DNA of 64,000 nucleotides from Chloroflexota bacterium (GCA_011523545.1 WTGN01000103.1:1-64000); one strand, 5' to 3'. Positions 8,610 to 17,534 are shown, counted from the first letter of the stretch. A program made the numbers and translations. Notes: generated by a model not told the origin, from the letters alone.

Positions 8610-9428
8610 GTGATGATCGCGCTGATGACCGTGCCCCTGGCGATGGCGGTCTGGCTGAGCCTAAACTTCATCACGTTTCGCACCCTTGACGCGCCGGAAT
8701 TCATCGGGCTCGCAAACTACCGGGAGGTGCTTTCCGACGCGCGGTTCTGGCAGGCGCTAAGCTTTACCTTGCTGATCGCCTTGATCAGTGTCCCGGCGCA
8801 TATCATATTCGGTTTGGCGGTGGCGCTGCTCCTCGACGAGACGTCGGGGCGGGTTCGGCGCCTCTTCCTGCCCCGGATGCTGATGCCCATGATCGTGGTT
8901 CCCGTCGTGGGGACGCTCATGTTCCGGCAATTGTTCGAGCCTACCGGCTTGTTTGCCTGGTTCTTCAGTGAGGTCCTTGGGCAGCGCTTCATCTTCACAG
9001 AGTTCTCTGTGAAGGCGCTTATCATCCTGCACACGATCTGGGCGAGCACGCCATTTGCCCTGGTCATCTTCTTTGCCGGCCTACAGATGCTGCCCGGGGA
9101 GCTTGTCGACGCTTCGTCAATCGATGGCGCAAGCAGGTTGCAGCAGTTGCGCTACATTGTAATTCCCCACTTGCGGTCATTGATCGTGCTTGAGGCCCTG
9201 ATCGCTCTTATGGATTTCTTTCGCCTTTTCGACAGCGTGTTCATCCTGACGGAGCAGAATCCGATTTTCAAGGCTGACACCGTCATGACCTATAACTTCA
9301 GAGTGGCGATTACCGTGCAGCGCCTGGGCAAGGGGAGCGCCATGGCCATCCTGGCGATGATCGGGATCTTCGTTGTGGTCATCCCCTTCCTAATCATGAC
9401 CTACCGCGAGCAGATTGAGGAACGTTGA
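8610..9428 (+). CDS. Sugar ABC transporter permease, MalF/UgpA type
   Basis: This inner-membrane permease subunit has about six transmembrane segments. The EAA loop that contacts the ATPase reads ELVDASSIDGASRLQQLRYIVIPHL at about residues 168-192 from this start. The first legal start is GTG at 8610 (or ATG at 8613), but neither has a ribosome site. In-frame codons continue upstream as KRGTFFWFTAPSNIV, which looks like the normal N-terminus of this family. An AGAGGA site (8552-8557) lies 7 bases before ATA at 8565, so the ancestral start was probably ATG there and is now ATA. The gene may therefore be poorly expressed. It overlaps nothing and is followed one base later by the second permease. 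Confidence 0.8.
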   Translation: MMIALMTVPLAMAVWLSLNFITFRTLDAPEFIGLANYREVLSDARFWQALSFTLLIALISVPAHIIFGLAVALLLDETSGRVRRLFLPRMLMPMIVVPVVGTLMFRQLFEPTGLFAWFFSEVLGQRFIFTEFSVKALIILHTIWASTPFALVIFFAGLQMLPGELVDASSIDGASRLQQLRYIVIPHLRSLIVLEALIALMDFFRLFDSVFILTEQNPIFKADTVMTYNFRVAITVQRLGKGSAMAILAMIGIFVVVIPFLIMTYREQIEER

Positions 9429-9429
9429 T

Positions 9430-10434
9430 ATGCGGCCAGTCACGAACCCGGTCGGCCGGTTCGTCATCTACGCCCTGCTGATAATGTTCCTGCTGTGGAG
9501 CGTCGTCCCCATCCTCTGGATAACGCTTCAGTCGTTCAAGACGCAGCGGCAGGCGGCCGCGCGCGCCCCACTGTTCGTTTTCAAGCCTACGCTCGAGAAC
9601 TATGGCCGTCTGTGGTTGGATTCAATCCCTGACAGCCCCGCGATGCTCGTTGTTGGATTGACGGGCGTCGTCGTCCTGGTACTCCTTGGAGTCCTTGCGC
9701 AACGACTGCCCATCCCGAGAAACATCATCTACATCGGTATCCTGGCTGCTTTGATCGCGATCATTTGGGGCATTCCCAAAATCGTGGATACGGCAAAGTT
9801 CTATGACTACTTTGTGAATTCGCTGATCGTGAGCGCGGGGGCAGTCGCCATCTCGGTCAGCATTGGCTGTCTGTCTGGTTATGCCCTTGCGCGATACTCC
9901 GGGATGTCTGGCGTGGCGCTTTTGCTCGTGGCGCTCGCTTTTCGCGCCCTGCCCAGGATGGCGTTCTTGCTTCCCTTTTATTGGATGGGCCGGTTAAGCG
10001 GCCTGCACGATACCTATTTCCTGGTGATAATTGCTCTGGTGGCAGTAAACCAACCGTTCACGATCTGGTTGTTGCGCAGCTTTTTTATGGATATACCACG
10101 GGAGATTGAGGACGCGGCCATGATCGACGGCGCCTCCCGGCTCGGGGCCTTCCTGAAGGTGATCACCCCGATCATGTGGCCGGGCATTTTTTCGACGGCC
10201 TTGTTCACGCTCTTGCTTGCCTACCACGAGTTCTTGTTGGTGAGAATACTTACACAGTCCAAGTGGACTCTGCCGCTGGCGATGGTCCAGTTTGTCGGCG
10301 GCGCGCAGATGCCGGGCCAGATTCCGATGCAGGCGGCAGCGGCCGTGTCCAGCACCATTCCGATCGTGTTGGTCATTCTCTTCTTCCAGAAGCAACTGGT
10401 GAAGGGCTTGTCGGCCGGGGCAGTGAAGGGCTGA
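9430..10434 (+). CDS. Sugar ABC transporter permease, MalG/UgpE type, with extra membrane insert
   Basis: The 334-residue partner permease carries the EAA loop EIEDAAMIDGASRLGAFLKVITPI and the usual N-terminal QSFKT and ENYGRLW blocks. Between ENYGRLW and FYDYFVNSLIVS, where relatives have only a short periplasmic stretch, it has about 60 extra residues (about 63-122) containing two additional hydrophobic segments. The ATG at 9430 is chosen because GAGGAA (9418-9423) precedes it by 6 bases; an in-frame TTG at 9415 is unlikely. No ATP-binding subunit gene is nearby, so a shared ATPase encoded elsewhere would be needed. Confidence 0.85.
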   Translation: MRPVTNPVGRFVIYALLIMFLLWSVVPILWITLQSFKTQRQAAARAPLFVFKPTLENYGRLWLDSIPDSPAMLVVGLTGVVVLVLLGVLAQRLPIPRNIIYIGILAALIAIIWGIPKIVDTAKFYDYFVNSLIVSAGAVAISVSIGCLSGYALARYSGMSGVALLLVALAFRALPRMAFLLPFYWMGRLSGLHDTYFLVIIALVAVNQPFTIWLLRSFFMDIPREIEDAAMIDGASRLGAFLKVITPIMWPGIFSTALFTLLLAYHEFLLVRILTQSKWTLPLAMVQFVGGAQMPGQIPMQAAAAVSSTIPIVLVILFFQKQLVKGLSAGAVKG

Positions 10435-10502
10435 GCCAGACGCGCGGAGGCTTAGGGACAGGTACGGGCATTTATCCAATTCACAGCGAAGGAGATGAAG
10501 AT

Positions 10503-10997
10503 ATGTCTAGCGAAAAAAGCAAAGAAGAAAAAAACAAAGAACTGATCGAGCGTTTGTACACTGCCCTCAACAAGAGCGTACTCGGGATAATGGAGGAGTT
10601 TTGGACCGAGGATATGGCTTGGTACGGTCCAGCGGGTATCGGCACCTTGCGTGGCATTAAGGAGTTTGAGGAGGTGTTGCGCCGGCCCGCCATTAATGCG
10701 ATTCCCGACAAAGTGGCGCGCGACGAGATCCGCATCGCCGAGGGGGACTATGTAGCCGCGCACGGCTATCAACATGCCACCCACACCGGGGACTGGTTTG
10801 GAATCCCCGCCAGCGGAAAGCCTATCAAGTTACGCTACATGGACTTCTGGCGCGTCGAGGGCGATAAGTTGGCGGAGAACTGGGTGCTTATCGATATCCT
10901 GGGCTTTCTGGAGCAAGTGGGTTATGACATCAACAAAGTGCTCGCCTTCATCGGCTCCAAGCCGCCTGAGTTCTTTGACGACGTCGAGACGGACTGA
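10503..10997 (+). CDS. SnoaL-like (NTF2 fold) protein
   Basis: The product is 164 residues long and contains one SnoaL/NTF2-like domain: helix KELIERLYTALNKSVLGIMEEFWTEDMAWYGP, the G(T/I)LRGIKEFEEVLRRP segment, an HGYQHATHTGDWFGIPASGKPI strand pair, and the terminal RYMDFWRVEGDKLAENWVLIDILGFLEQVG. The last block is typical of ester cyclase-like members. A strong site AAGGAG lies 8 bases before the ATG at 10503, so the frame open upstream of it is not used. The gene follows the importer and is the second SnoaL-type gene of the locus. The C-terminal 25 residues are acidic. Function unassigned. Confidence 0.8.
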   Translation: MSSEKSKEEKNKELIERLYTALNKSVLGIMEEFWTEDMAWYGPAGIGTLRGIKEFEEVLRRPAINAIPDKVARDEIRIAEGDYVAAHGYQHATHTGDWFGIPASGKPIKLRYMDFWRVEGDKLAENWVLIDILGFLEQVGYDINKVLAFIGSKPPEFFDDVETD

Positions 10998-11076
10998 ATC
11001 AGGCTGAGAGCGCCTGCCGGCCGGTCGCTCATGTTCTTACCGCGCCCATAACATCAGACCGATCCACAAGCGCTAG

Positions 11077-11955
<879 letters not shown>

Positions 11956-12057
11956 GCCCGCTTCTCCACCCGTGTTCAGTAAGCACATCATAAACTCGGC
12001 GGCCCGGCGGAACACTCTGATTCTTGCGCGATTGCAGGCGCGATTGCAGGGGCGGCG

Positions 12058-12651
12058 CTAGCTATGATCCGTTTCGTCTTCACCCCAGGGGCGGACGAAG
12101 TCCTCCGGCTGCACACCCAAGGCGTCGGCCACGCGATTGATGTAGTTGAAGAAGCCGATGATCTGGGTCGCGTCGTGAATGGCGACATCGTCCAGGCCGG
12201 CCGCACGCAGCCCTTGCACATCCGCCTCGCCCATCGCCGCGGGCGCGCGCGTCAACTTCTCGGCGTAGGCGCAGAGAGCGCGATCGACATCGTTCAGGGG
12301 CGCGGACCGCCAATCGCGGGCGATGGCATCGACGAAGGCGTCGGCCGCTTCATCATCGGCGAATTCATCGACCTCAGCCCGGAGGTCATGGGCATGCGAG
12401 CGGATTCAGTAGACGCAATGGTTGGCTTTGCTGACGACGACGGCGAGCATCTCGCGCTGGCGCCGCGTGAGGGGGGACTGGGCGAACATGGTGGCGCCGT
12501 ACATATCCATCGACGCCTTCATGACGCGGCCGTTGAGCGACATGATTTGTACGATGTTCCAGACGCGGCCGGCGCGGGCGACCGCTTTTTGGAGTTCTTT
12601 CTTGAGCAAGCCGGTGGCCTGGTCGATTGTGATTTGGCGGATGTAGGGCAT
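12058..12651 (-). CDS. AhpD-like peroxidase-related protein, probable selenoprotein (UGA = Sec82)
   Basis: The frame encodes a 197-residue AhpD/carboxymuconolactone decarboxylase-fold protein of the peroxidase-related group if the UGA at 12408-12406 is read through. Residues before the UGA contain REMLAVVVSKANHCVY and those after it IRSHAHDLRAEV, so the UGA takes the second Cys of CxxCxxxH. The spacing E67, C79, U82, H86 equals that of Glu118, Cys130, Cys133 and His137 in Mycobacterium tuberculosis AhpD. The second half retains the family pattern (RALCAYAEKLTRAP, then IIGFFNYINRVADALG), with no other stop or frameshift. A SECIS-like stem-loop follows the UGA and selC is at 22.66 kb. No good ribosome site precedes the ATG. 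The alternative is a single Cys-to-stop mutation. Confidence 0.82.
12366..12405 (-). promoter_or_regulatory. SECIS-like element directly after the in-frame UGA
   Basis: On the minus strand, 15 bases after the UGA begins a stem CAU-GACCUC that pairs with GAGGUC-AUG. It leaves a six-base apical loop CGGGCU and one bulged G on the 3' side (stem bases 12390-12382 with 12375-12366). The apical loop starts 24 bases from the UGA and is G-rich. That distance and shape fit bacterial SECIS elements bound by SelB. The element lies inside the coding sequence, as is normal in bacteria. Confidence 0.7.
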
Positions 12652-12701
12652 GGTTGGGTCTCATTCAGCTAGGAATTGAGCTAATTCTTTGTCGCTGATA
12701 T

Positions 12702-12731
12702 AATATAGGTAAGGTCTTGTCGAAGCAGCAA
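12702..12731 (-). promoter_or_regulatory. Candidate promoter of the AhpD-like selenoprotein gene
   Basis: Reading the minus strand, TTGCTG (12731-12726) is followed after 18 bases by TATATT (12707-12702). Transcription would start about 45 bases before the ATG at 12651. The surrounding 200 bases are AT-rich and carry no gene that I can support. Confidence 0.4.
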
Positions 12732-12874
12732 AATGATAGGCCGCGCTCGAACTTAGTATATCCTTTGGTCAAGACGAATTGAATTGGAACTGGTCGCTAC
12801 GTTTCCCGATTCTGATCAATAACTTAGCAAACCGCAAACCAACCGCTAAACACGTTCCATAATGGAGATACACA

Positions 12875-13096
12875 ATGAGCGATGAGAATAGCGCGATGAC
12901 TAACGAAGAACTGTTTGAGTACATGAAAACGCAATTTGAAGCCATAAACACGCGCTTTGACGCCCTCGAAAAAGCGGTGGAAGAAAACACAATGGCTATT
13001 CAAGGCCAAAATGTTACGCTGGAGCGTATCGCGCACGACCACGAGCGCATGGACAACGCCTTGCGGGCGGCTGGTTTCGCCCGCTATATGGAGTAA
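12875..13096 (+). CDS. Small coiled-coil protein
   Basis: This 73-residue acidic protein starts at an ATG with GGAG 7 bases upstream. Its central part (about 20-60) has a heptad-like pattern of hydrophobic residues (FEAINTRFDALEKAVEENT, then IQGQNVTLERIAHDHERMD), so a coiled coil is likely. There is no Cys, no membrane segment and no recognisable family; small proteins of this look are common in Chloroflexota and cyanobacteria. Base composition is lower in GC than the flanks. It converges on the peptide permease gene. Probably real, function unknown. Confidence 0.6.
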   Translation: MSDENSAMTNEELFEYMKTQFEAINTRFDALEKAVEENTMAIQGQNVTLERIAHDHERMDNALRAAGFARYME

Positions 13097-13143
13097 CCAG
13101 CAAACCTCGACACCTCCACTTTTGAGCTGGACTTTGACAAAGC

Positions 13144-14073
13144 TTACTTCCGCAGCCTTGGATCCAGCGCGTCGCGCAATCCGTCGCCGATGAAGTTGAC
13201 GCAGAGCACGGTCAGCGAGATCAGCAGGCCGGGCCAGAACACCAGCGTCCAGGTGATGGTCAGGTAATCCTTGCCATCAAAGAGCAGGCGCCCCCAGGTG
13301 GGAAAATCGGGCGGGAAGCCCAAACCGAGGAAGGACAGCGCCGATTCGGTGATGATGGCGGCGGCCACGCTGAAGGTGGCGGCGACGATGACCGGGCTCA
13401 TCACGTTGGGCAGGATGTGGCTGGCGAGGATGCGTCCGTCCTGCGAGCCGACGGCGGTGGCGGCGGTGATGAATTCGCGCGATTTCACCGTCAGCACTTC
13501 ACCGCGCACGAGACGGGCCGTCGGCATCCATTGCAAACCACCGATGACGGAGACCATCAACAGAAAGACGCCGCCTTCAACGCCGAAGGCCCCTTTCAGC
13601 GGTTCGCGGAAGAGCATCATCAGCACGAGCAGAAGCGGCAGCTGCGGCAGGGCGATGAAGATATCAGTCATGCGCATCAGCGGGTTATCGAGGCGGCGGA
13701 AATAACCCGAGGCCAGGCCGATGACCGTACCGATTGTGATTGACACCAGCATGGCGGAAATGCCGATCATGAGCGAAACGCGGCCGCCTTGCAGCGCGCG
13801 CGCCAGCGTATCCCGCCCCAGGCTGTCCGTGCCCCAGGGATGCTCCGGCGACGCCACCTGATAAGCGTCGACGATGTCGATGTATTCCGGGTCGAGCGTC
13901 CATAGCAGCGGCCCGATCAAGACGCCAAGAAGAATGACCGCCAGCACGCCGATGGCCATCATCGCCAGCCTGTGTTTGCGGAATTGATTCCAGGCATCGC
14001 CGATGAAGGTGCGCGCCTGCTGCATTTCCGCCACATCGAGTTGCGCCGGTTTCGTCTTCGCTTTAGCGGTCAT
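13144..14073 (-). CDS. Peptide/nickel-type ABC permease, DppC family
   Basis: The 309-residue membrane protein is the second permease of a dipeptide/oligopeptide-type importer. It shows the DppC N-terminal helix after a cytoplasmic WNQFRKHRLAMM segment, the HPWGTDSLGRDTLARALQGGRVSL motif, the GLASGYFRRLDNPLMRMTDIFIALP block, and the EAA loop EFITAATAVGSQDGRILASHILPN. The C-terminus ends LRDALDPRLRK as in relatives. It lies 21 bases after the DppB-type gene. The two ATPase genes that usually complete such systems are not in the window. Confidence 0.9.
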   Translation of the reverse strand: MTAKAKTKPAQLDVAEMQQARTFIGDAWNQFRKHRLAMMAIGVLAVILLGVLIGPLLWTLDPEYIDIVDAYQVASPEHPWGTDSLGRDTLARALQGGRVSLMIGISAMLVSITIGTVIGLASGYFRRLDNPLMRMTDIFIALPQLPLLLVLMMLFREPLKGAFGVEGGVFLLMVSVIGGLQWMPTARLVRGEVLTVKSREFITAATAVGSQDGRILASHILPNVMSPVIVAATFSVAAAIITESALSFLGLGFPPDFPTWGRLLFDGKDYLTITWTLVFWPGLLISLTVLCVNFIGDGLRDALDPRLRK

Positions 14074-14094
14074 AATCTCAGCCCCTCATGCGGT

Positions 14095-15108
14095 TTAGGT
14101 GTAGGTGACGCGTGGATCGAGAATGCCGTAGAGGACATCGGCGACGATATTAAACAGCACCACCAGCACGGCGAAAATGAAGGTGACCGTCTGCACAGTT
14201 GGCAGGTCGCCGCCTTGAATGGCGATGATCAGGTACTGTCCGATGCCGTTGACGCGGAAGATCTGCTCGGTGATGAGGGCGCCGGCGAAGATGCCCGGGA
14301 TGCCCAGCGCGATCAAGGTGACCACCGGGATCAAACTGTTGCGCACCACATGGCGGCTGACGACCACGCGTTCGGTCAAGCCTTTGGAACGCGCCGTGCG
14401 GATGAAATCTTGCTGCAAGTTCTCCAGCGTGGACGCGCGCGTATACCGGCTCATCTGCGCCGTGGTGTAGAGCGTCAGCACGGTCACCGGCATGATCATC
14501 TGCCGCAGCTGCAGTTGCAATGTCTCGATATCGGTGACCACAAGGGTGGTGTCGTAGACCGATGGAAACCATTTGAGATTGACGCTGAAGATGATGATGA
14601 ACATCAAGCCGGTGAAGAAGGTCGGCACGGAGAAGCCGACCATCATCAAGAAGGTGCCAACCTGATCGAAAATGGAATACTGGCGATACGCCGAATAGAT
14701 GCCGACAGGGATGGCGATCAAGACGCCGAGAATATAGGACGAGCCGACCACCCAGAGCGTCTGCGGCAGGCGCTCGGCGATGATATCGATGACGGGGCCG
14801 CGCGTCGCCCAGGAGATGACCCGCGTCCGCTCTTCCGAGCCGGGGAAGGTGATATTGGTGACGGTCTCGATGAAGTTCAGCGGTTCGGCAATGAAGAATT
14901 GATTCAGCCACTTGACATATTTGACCACGAAGGGGTCGTCCGCCCCGAGCGCCTCGCGGATTTTGGCGCGCACCTCAGGCGGGATGGTCAGCGGCAGGTT
15001 GCCGGTCGGGTCGCTGGGGGATAATTCGAGGATGGCGAAGATGATGAAACTGATGACGAGAATCGTCGGTATCGCGGTCAGGAGCCTTCGAACTATGTAT
15101 TTGCCCAT
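14095..15108 (-). CDS. Peptide/nickel-type ABC permease, DppB family
   Basis: This 337-residue permease begins MGKYIVRRLLTAIPTILVISFIIF, the standard DppB first helix, and has a long periplasmic loop (about 30-105) before the second helix. The EAA-type loop reads FIRTARSKGLTERVVVSRHVVRNSLIPV, and the protein ends in NIVADVLYGILDPRVTYT, both diagnostic. It is transcribed with the DppC gene. Upstream, where the binding-protein gene should directly join, a GxxExxY cassette with inverted ends is inserted. Confidence 0.9.
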   Translation of the reverse strand: MGKYIVRRLLTAIPTILVISFIIFAILELSPSDPTGNLPLTIPPEVRAKIREALGADDPFVVKYVKWLNQFFIAEPLNFIETVTNITFPGSEERTRVISWATRGPVIDIIAERLPQTLWVVGSSYILGVLIAIPVGIYSAYRQYSIFDQVGTFLMMVGFSVPTFFTGLMFIIIFSVNLKWFPSVYDTTLVVTDIETLQLQLRQMIMPVTVLTLYTTAQMSRYTRASTLENLQQDFIRTARSKGLTERVVVSRHVVRNSLIPVVTLIALGIPGIFAGALITEQIFRVNGIGQYLIIAIQGGDLPTVQTVTFIFAVLVVLFNIVADVLYGILDPRVTYT

Positions 15109-15139
15109 GTGATTGCCTCGTCCTGCTCTTCGACAGTGA

Positions 15140-15594
15140 TTGAACTACAGAGAACGCAGAGAACACAGAGATTATTCAAGATTTATGAAGCGTTCAATGC
15201 CGCCCTTGGTCAGTTGTTTGACATTGAAATTGATGAGCAGCCCCCGCGTCAGACCTGTAATCTTCAAATATGAAATAATTTGCGTGTAATGTATCGGAGC
15301 GAGTTCCTTTACTGATTTCAATTCTACAATGACCTCATTTTCAACGACGACATCAACCCTTAATGTGCCGATTATGCGTCCGCGATAACGGACTTCAAGC
15401 GGCTTCTGCCTTTCATAATGTAGTTGCCGGTGTTCGAGTTCAACACAAAATGCCTCTTCATATAAGCTCTCCAAAAGACCTGCGCCAATTCGTTTATGAA
15501 CTTCAATGGCAGCGCCGATGATCTTGTACGTAAGCGGATCCCAATTCTCAGACGCGTTCCATTCCTTCAAGTCTCTGCGCTCTCTGTAGTTCAA
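15140..15594. mobile_element. GxxExxY cassette 1 with terminal inverted repeats
   Basis: The left end (15140-15170) begins TTGAACTACAGAGAACGCAG and the right end (15594-15571, read on the minus strand) begins TTGAACTACAGAGAGCGCAG; about 22 of the first 24 bases agree. The only gene inside is the GxxExxY gene on the minus strand, whose possible start lies in the right repeat. The insert is AT-richer than its neighbours and sits between a binding-protein gene and permease genes of one ABC system. No transposase is present, so movement would need a helper. I see no clear target-site duplication. Confidence 0.55.
15172..15594 (-). CDS. GxxExxY protein, copy 1
   Basis: This product of up to 140 residues belongs to the GxxExxY family of small uncharacterised proteins. 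The name-giving motif is GAGLLESLYEEAF, preceded by DPLTYKIIGAAIEVHKRI and followed by RVDVVVENEVIVELKSVKEL, which resembles the D...ExK core of PD-(D/E)XK nucleases, and by GLLINFNV. A nuclease role is only inference. The start is uncertain: no in-frame ATG precedes the conserved part, and TTG at 15594 or 15570 would lie in the inverted repeat. A second copy is at 35.8 kb. Confidence 0.75.
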   Translation of the reverse strand: MNYRERRDLKEWNASENWDPLTYKIIGAAIEVHKRIGAGLLESLYEEAFCVELEHRQLHYERQKPLEVRYRGRIIGTLRVDVVVENEVIVELKSVKELAPIHYTQIISYLKITGLTRGLLINFNVKQLTKGGIERFINLE

Positions 15595-15653
15595 TACAAA
15601 AGTGTCGCCCTACTCCTGGATAAGGAGCAAGGCGACAACAATTGCAAACCGTG

Positions 15654-17366
15654 CTACATGCGCGTCCAATCTGCGATATTCCAAAGTTCGGAATCCCAGG
15701 CGTTCATGTCAACGCCGTGGACGCTGTTGTGATGGGCCGACACGCTGCCACGGTAGACCAGAGGGATCATGACTCCGTTCTGCACCAGCATGTCGTTCAT
15801 CTGGATGGCCAGAGCGGCGCGCTCTTCGAGGACGGCCGTCTGCGCAATCTGCTCGAGCAGGGCATCGTAGTCTTCATTGTACCAGCGCGGAATGTTCGAG
15901 CCATTCCAGCTGTTGTGCGGTCCCACGATTTCCGTTGTGCGCCAGTTGCCCATGTACGCTTCTGGATCGGTGCCGTTCGAGCCGTTGGTATACATCTCGA
16001 TATCGGTATAGAACTTCGAGTAGGTATCGGGGCTGGCGATATCGCCGCCGAAGAAGACAGCGGCGTCAATATTGCGCAGCTCGGTGTCGATGCCGATCTC
16101 GGACCACCATTGCTTGATCAGCGCCTGCGTATTCTGGCGCACAGCGTTGGTCGAGGTCTGGTACGAGACCATCAAGGGCGTACCCATGTATTCGCGGATG
16201 CCGTCGCCGTCGCTGTCGACGATGCCAGCTTCATCCAGCATGGCGTTGGCGGCGTCGATATCTTGCGCCAGGCAGTCATCGTTGTTTGGCGATGCGTAAA
16301 TGGGGGGACCTGGCAGGACATTGCAGGTGGGCGTGCCGCCGGCGCCATAGAGCTGACCAGCGATAACGCTGCGGTCGATGGCTTTCGACATCGCTTGCCA
16401 GACCGCCGGAACCTGCAAGAACGGGTGACCGTTGCTGCCGTCTTCCAGCCACACCGAGCGCATATCGTCACCCAATGCCGAGTCTGGATTCGTGTGATTC
16501 ATGATCAGGCGCTCGACATTTGTAGCGAATGCGACGATGACCGTACCCTCGCCGGCCGCTTCCATCGCGTTCAAGACCTGGGGCGAAATCTGCAAGTTCC
16601 AGGCGTAGTCCGCTTCACCCGTTTCCAAGACTGCGCGCGCAGCTGATTCGGCGTCGCCGCCGCCTTTAAAGACCGCGCGGGAGAAGGCGGGCTGCCCCTC
16701 AACGCGATAGTTGGGGTTGGCGGTGTACGTTACGACATCGTTGGTGCGGAAGTCCTCGACCACGAAGGGTCCCGTGCCAATCGGGGCAAAGTTCTGCTCG
16801 TTGCAGCCCAATGCGGCCGCCCCCATGCAATCCTCAAACTGGGCCTTCTGGATGATGGGCGTGAAGTAACCGACGAACGCGCCATACGGGAAGGGCTTGG
16901 GCGCGTCAAAGTTGATGCGGACGGTCAAGTCATCCAGCGCTTCAATGGATTCTACATTGGCGAATTGAGACAGCACGGTACAGCCTGTGTCAGGATTCAT
17001 GCAGAAATCGCCGCTGAATACGACATCGTGGGCGGTCAGGGGACTGCCATCGGACCAGGTGATGCCTTCGCTTAAGTTCCACGTGATGGAAGTCAAATCC
17101 TCGGCGACGCCGCCATTGGCGACCGTTGGAATCTCGTCCACCAGCCAGGGCACCATGACGCCGTCAGGATCGTAGCGCGCCAGCGGTTCAAGCACGAGCG
17201 CGGCCGCCTCGAATTCTTTGGTGCCGTTGCCGAGATAGGGGTTGAGGTGAGACGCCGCCTGCCAGAACAGGATGTTCACGGTATCTTCACTTTGGGCTAG
17301 GGACAAGCCGCCAAAAGACGAGAGCGCCATAACCACGATCAATAGAAGGGTGAGTTTGGTCTTCAT
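15654..17366 (-). CDS. ABC peptide-type substrate-binding protein (family 5), copy 1
   Basis: The 570-residue secreted protein is a family 5 (OppA/DppA-like) binding protein. A signal peptide of about 24 residues ends SLAQS. The family block ITWNLSEGITWSDGSPLTAHDVVFS follows near residue 90, with the APIGTGPFVVEDF and KAIDRSVIA blocks further on. A DSDGDGIRE loop (about residue 375) resembles a calcium-binding loop and also occurs in copy 2. GAGAGGAAA just before the ATG supports the start. It is probably the receptor for the DppBC permeases downstream, from which it is separated by a GxxExxY cassette. Ligand unknown. Confidence 0.88.
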   Translation of the reverse strand: MKTKLTLLLIVVMALSSFGGLSLAQSEDTVNILFWQAASHLNPYLGNGTKEFEAAALVLEPLARYDPDGVMVPWLVDEIPTVANGGVAEDLTSITWNLSEGITWSDGSPLTAHDVVFSGDFCMNPDTGCTVLSQFANVESIEALDDLTVRINFDAPKPFPYGAFVGYFTPIIQKAQFEDCMGAAALGCNEQNFAPIGTGPFVVEDFRTNDVVTYTANPNYRVEGQPAFSRAVFKGGGDAESAARAVLETGEADYAWNLQISPQVLNAMEAAGEGTVIVAFATNVERLIMNHTNPDSALGDDMRSVWLEDGSNGHPFLQVPAVWQAMSKAIDRSVIAGQLYGAGGTPTCNVLPGPPIYASPNNDDCLAQDIDAANAMLDEAGIVDSDGDGIREYMGTPLMVSYQTSTNAVRQNTQALIKQWWSEIGIDTELRNIDAAVFFGGDIASPDTYSKFYTDIEMYTNGSNGTDPEAYMGNWRTTEIVGPHNSWNGSNIPRWYNEDYDALLEQIAQTAVLEERAALAIQMNDMLVQNGVMIPLVYRGSVSAHHNSVHGVDMNAWDSELWNIADWTRM

Positions 17367-17478
17367 GTTTTCCTCTCTGTTTATCTACTGCGCGAGACAT
17401 TAACGCCGCGCAAATTATACCGAATAATGATTCGATTGAGCAAATCACGCCGGTGACCGGCCGGCGACGACGCCGTAG

Positions 17479-17506
17479 AAAAATGAGGCGTGCAAGCGCA
17501 CGCCTC
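17479..17506 (-). terminator. Intrinsic terminator after the second binding-protein gene
   Basis: On the minus strand a perfect 9-base stem (GAGGCGTGC paired with GCACGCCTC, 17506-17485) with a four-base loop is followed by ATTTTTC (17484-17478). It lies about 30 bases past the stop at 17535 and should end most transcripts of that gene before copy 1, so the two binding proteins are probably made from separate transcripts. Confidence 0.75.
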
Positions 17507-17534
17507 TTCTGACTGAATTAGGCATCAAGCCGGA

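Noticed and set aside
12406..12651. Treating the AhpD-like gene as two separate short genes or a plain pseudogene
   Set aside because: Both halves are in one frame, the break is exactly one codon at the catalytic Cys position, and a stem-loop and selC are present. I therefore annotate one gene, while a nonsense mutation remains the alternative.
12673..12860. A short minus-strand frame ending LYYISDKELAQFLAE
   Set aside because: About 36 codons with no start codon and no ribosome site, in AT-rich promoter DNA; at most a remnant.
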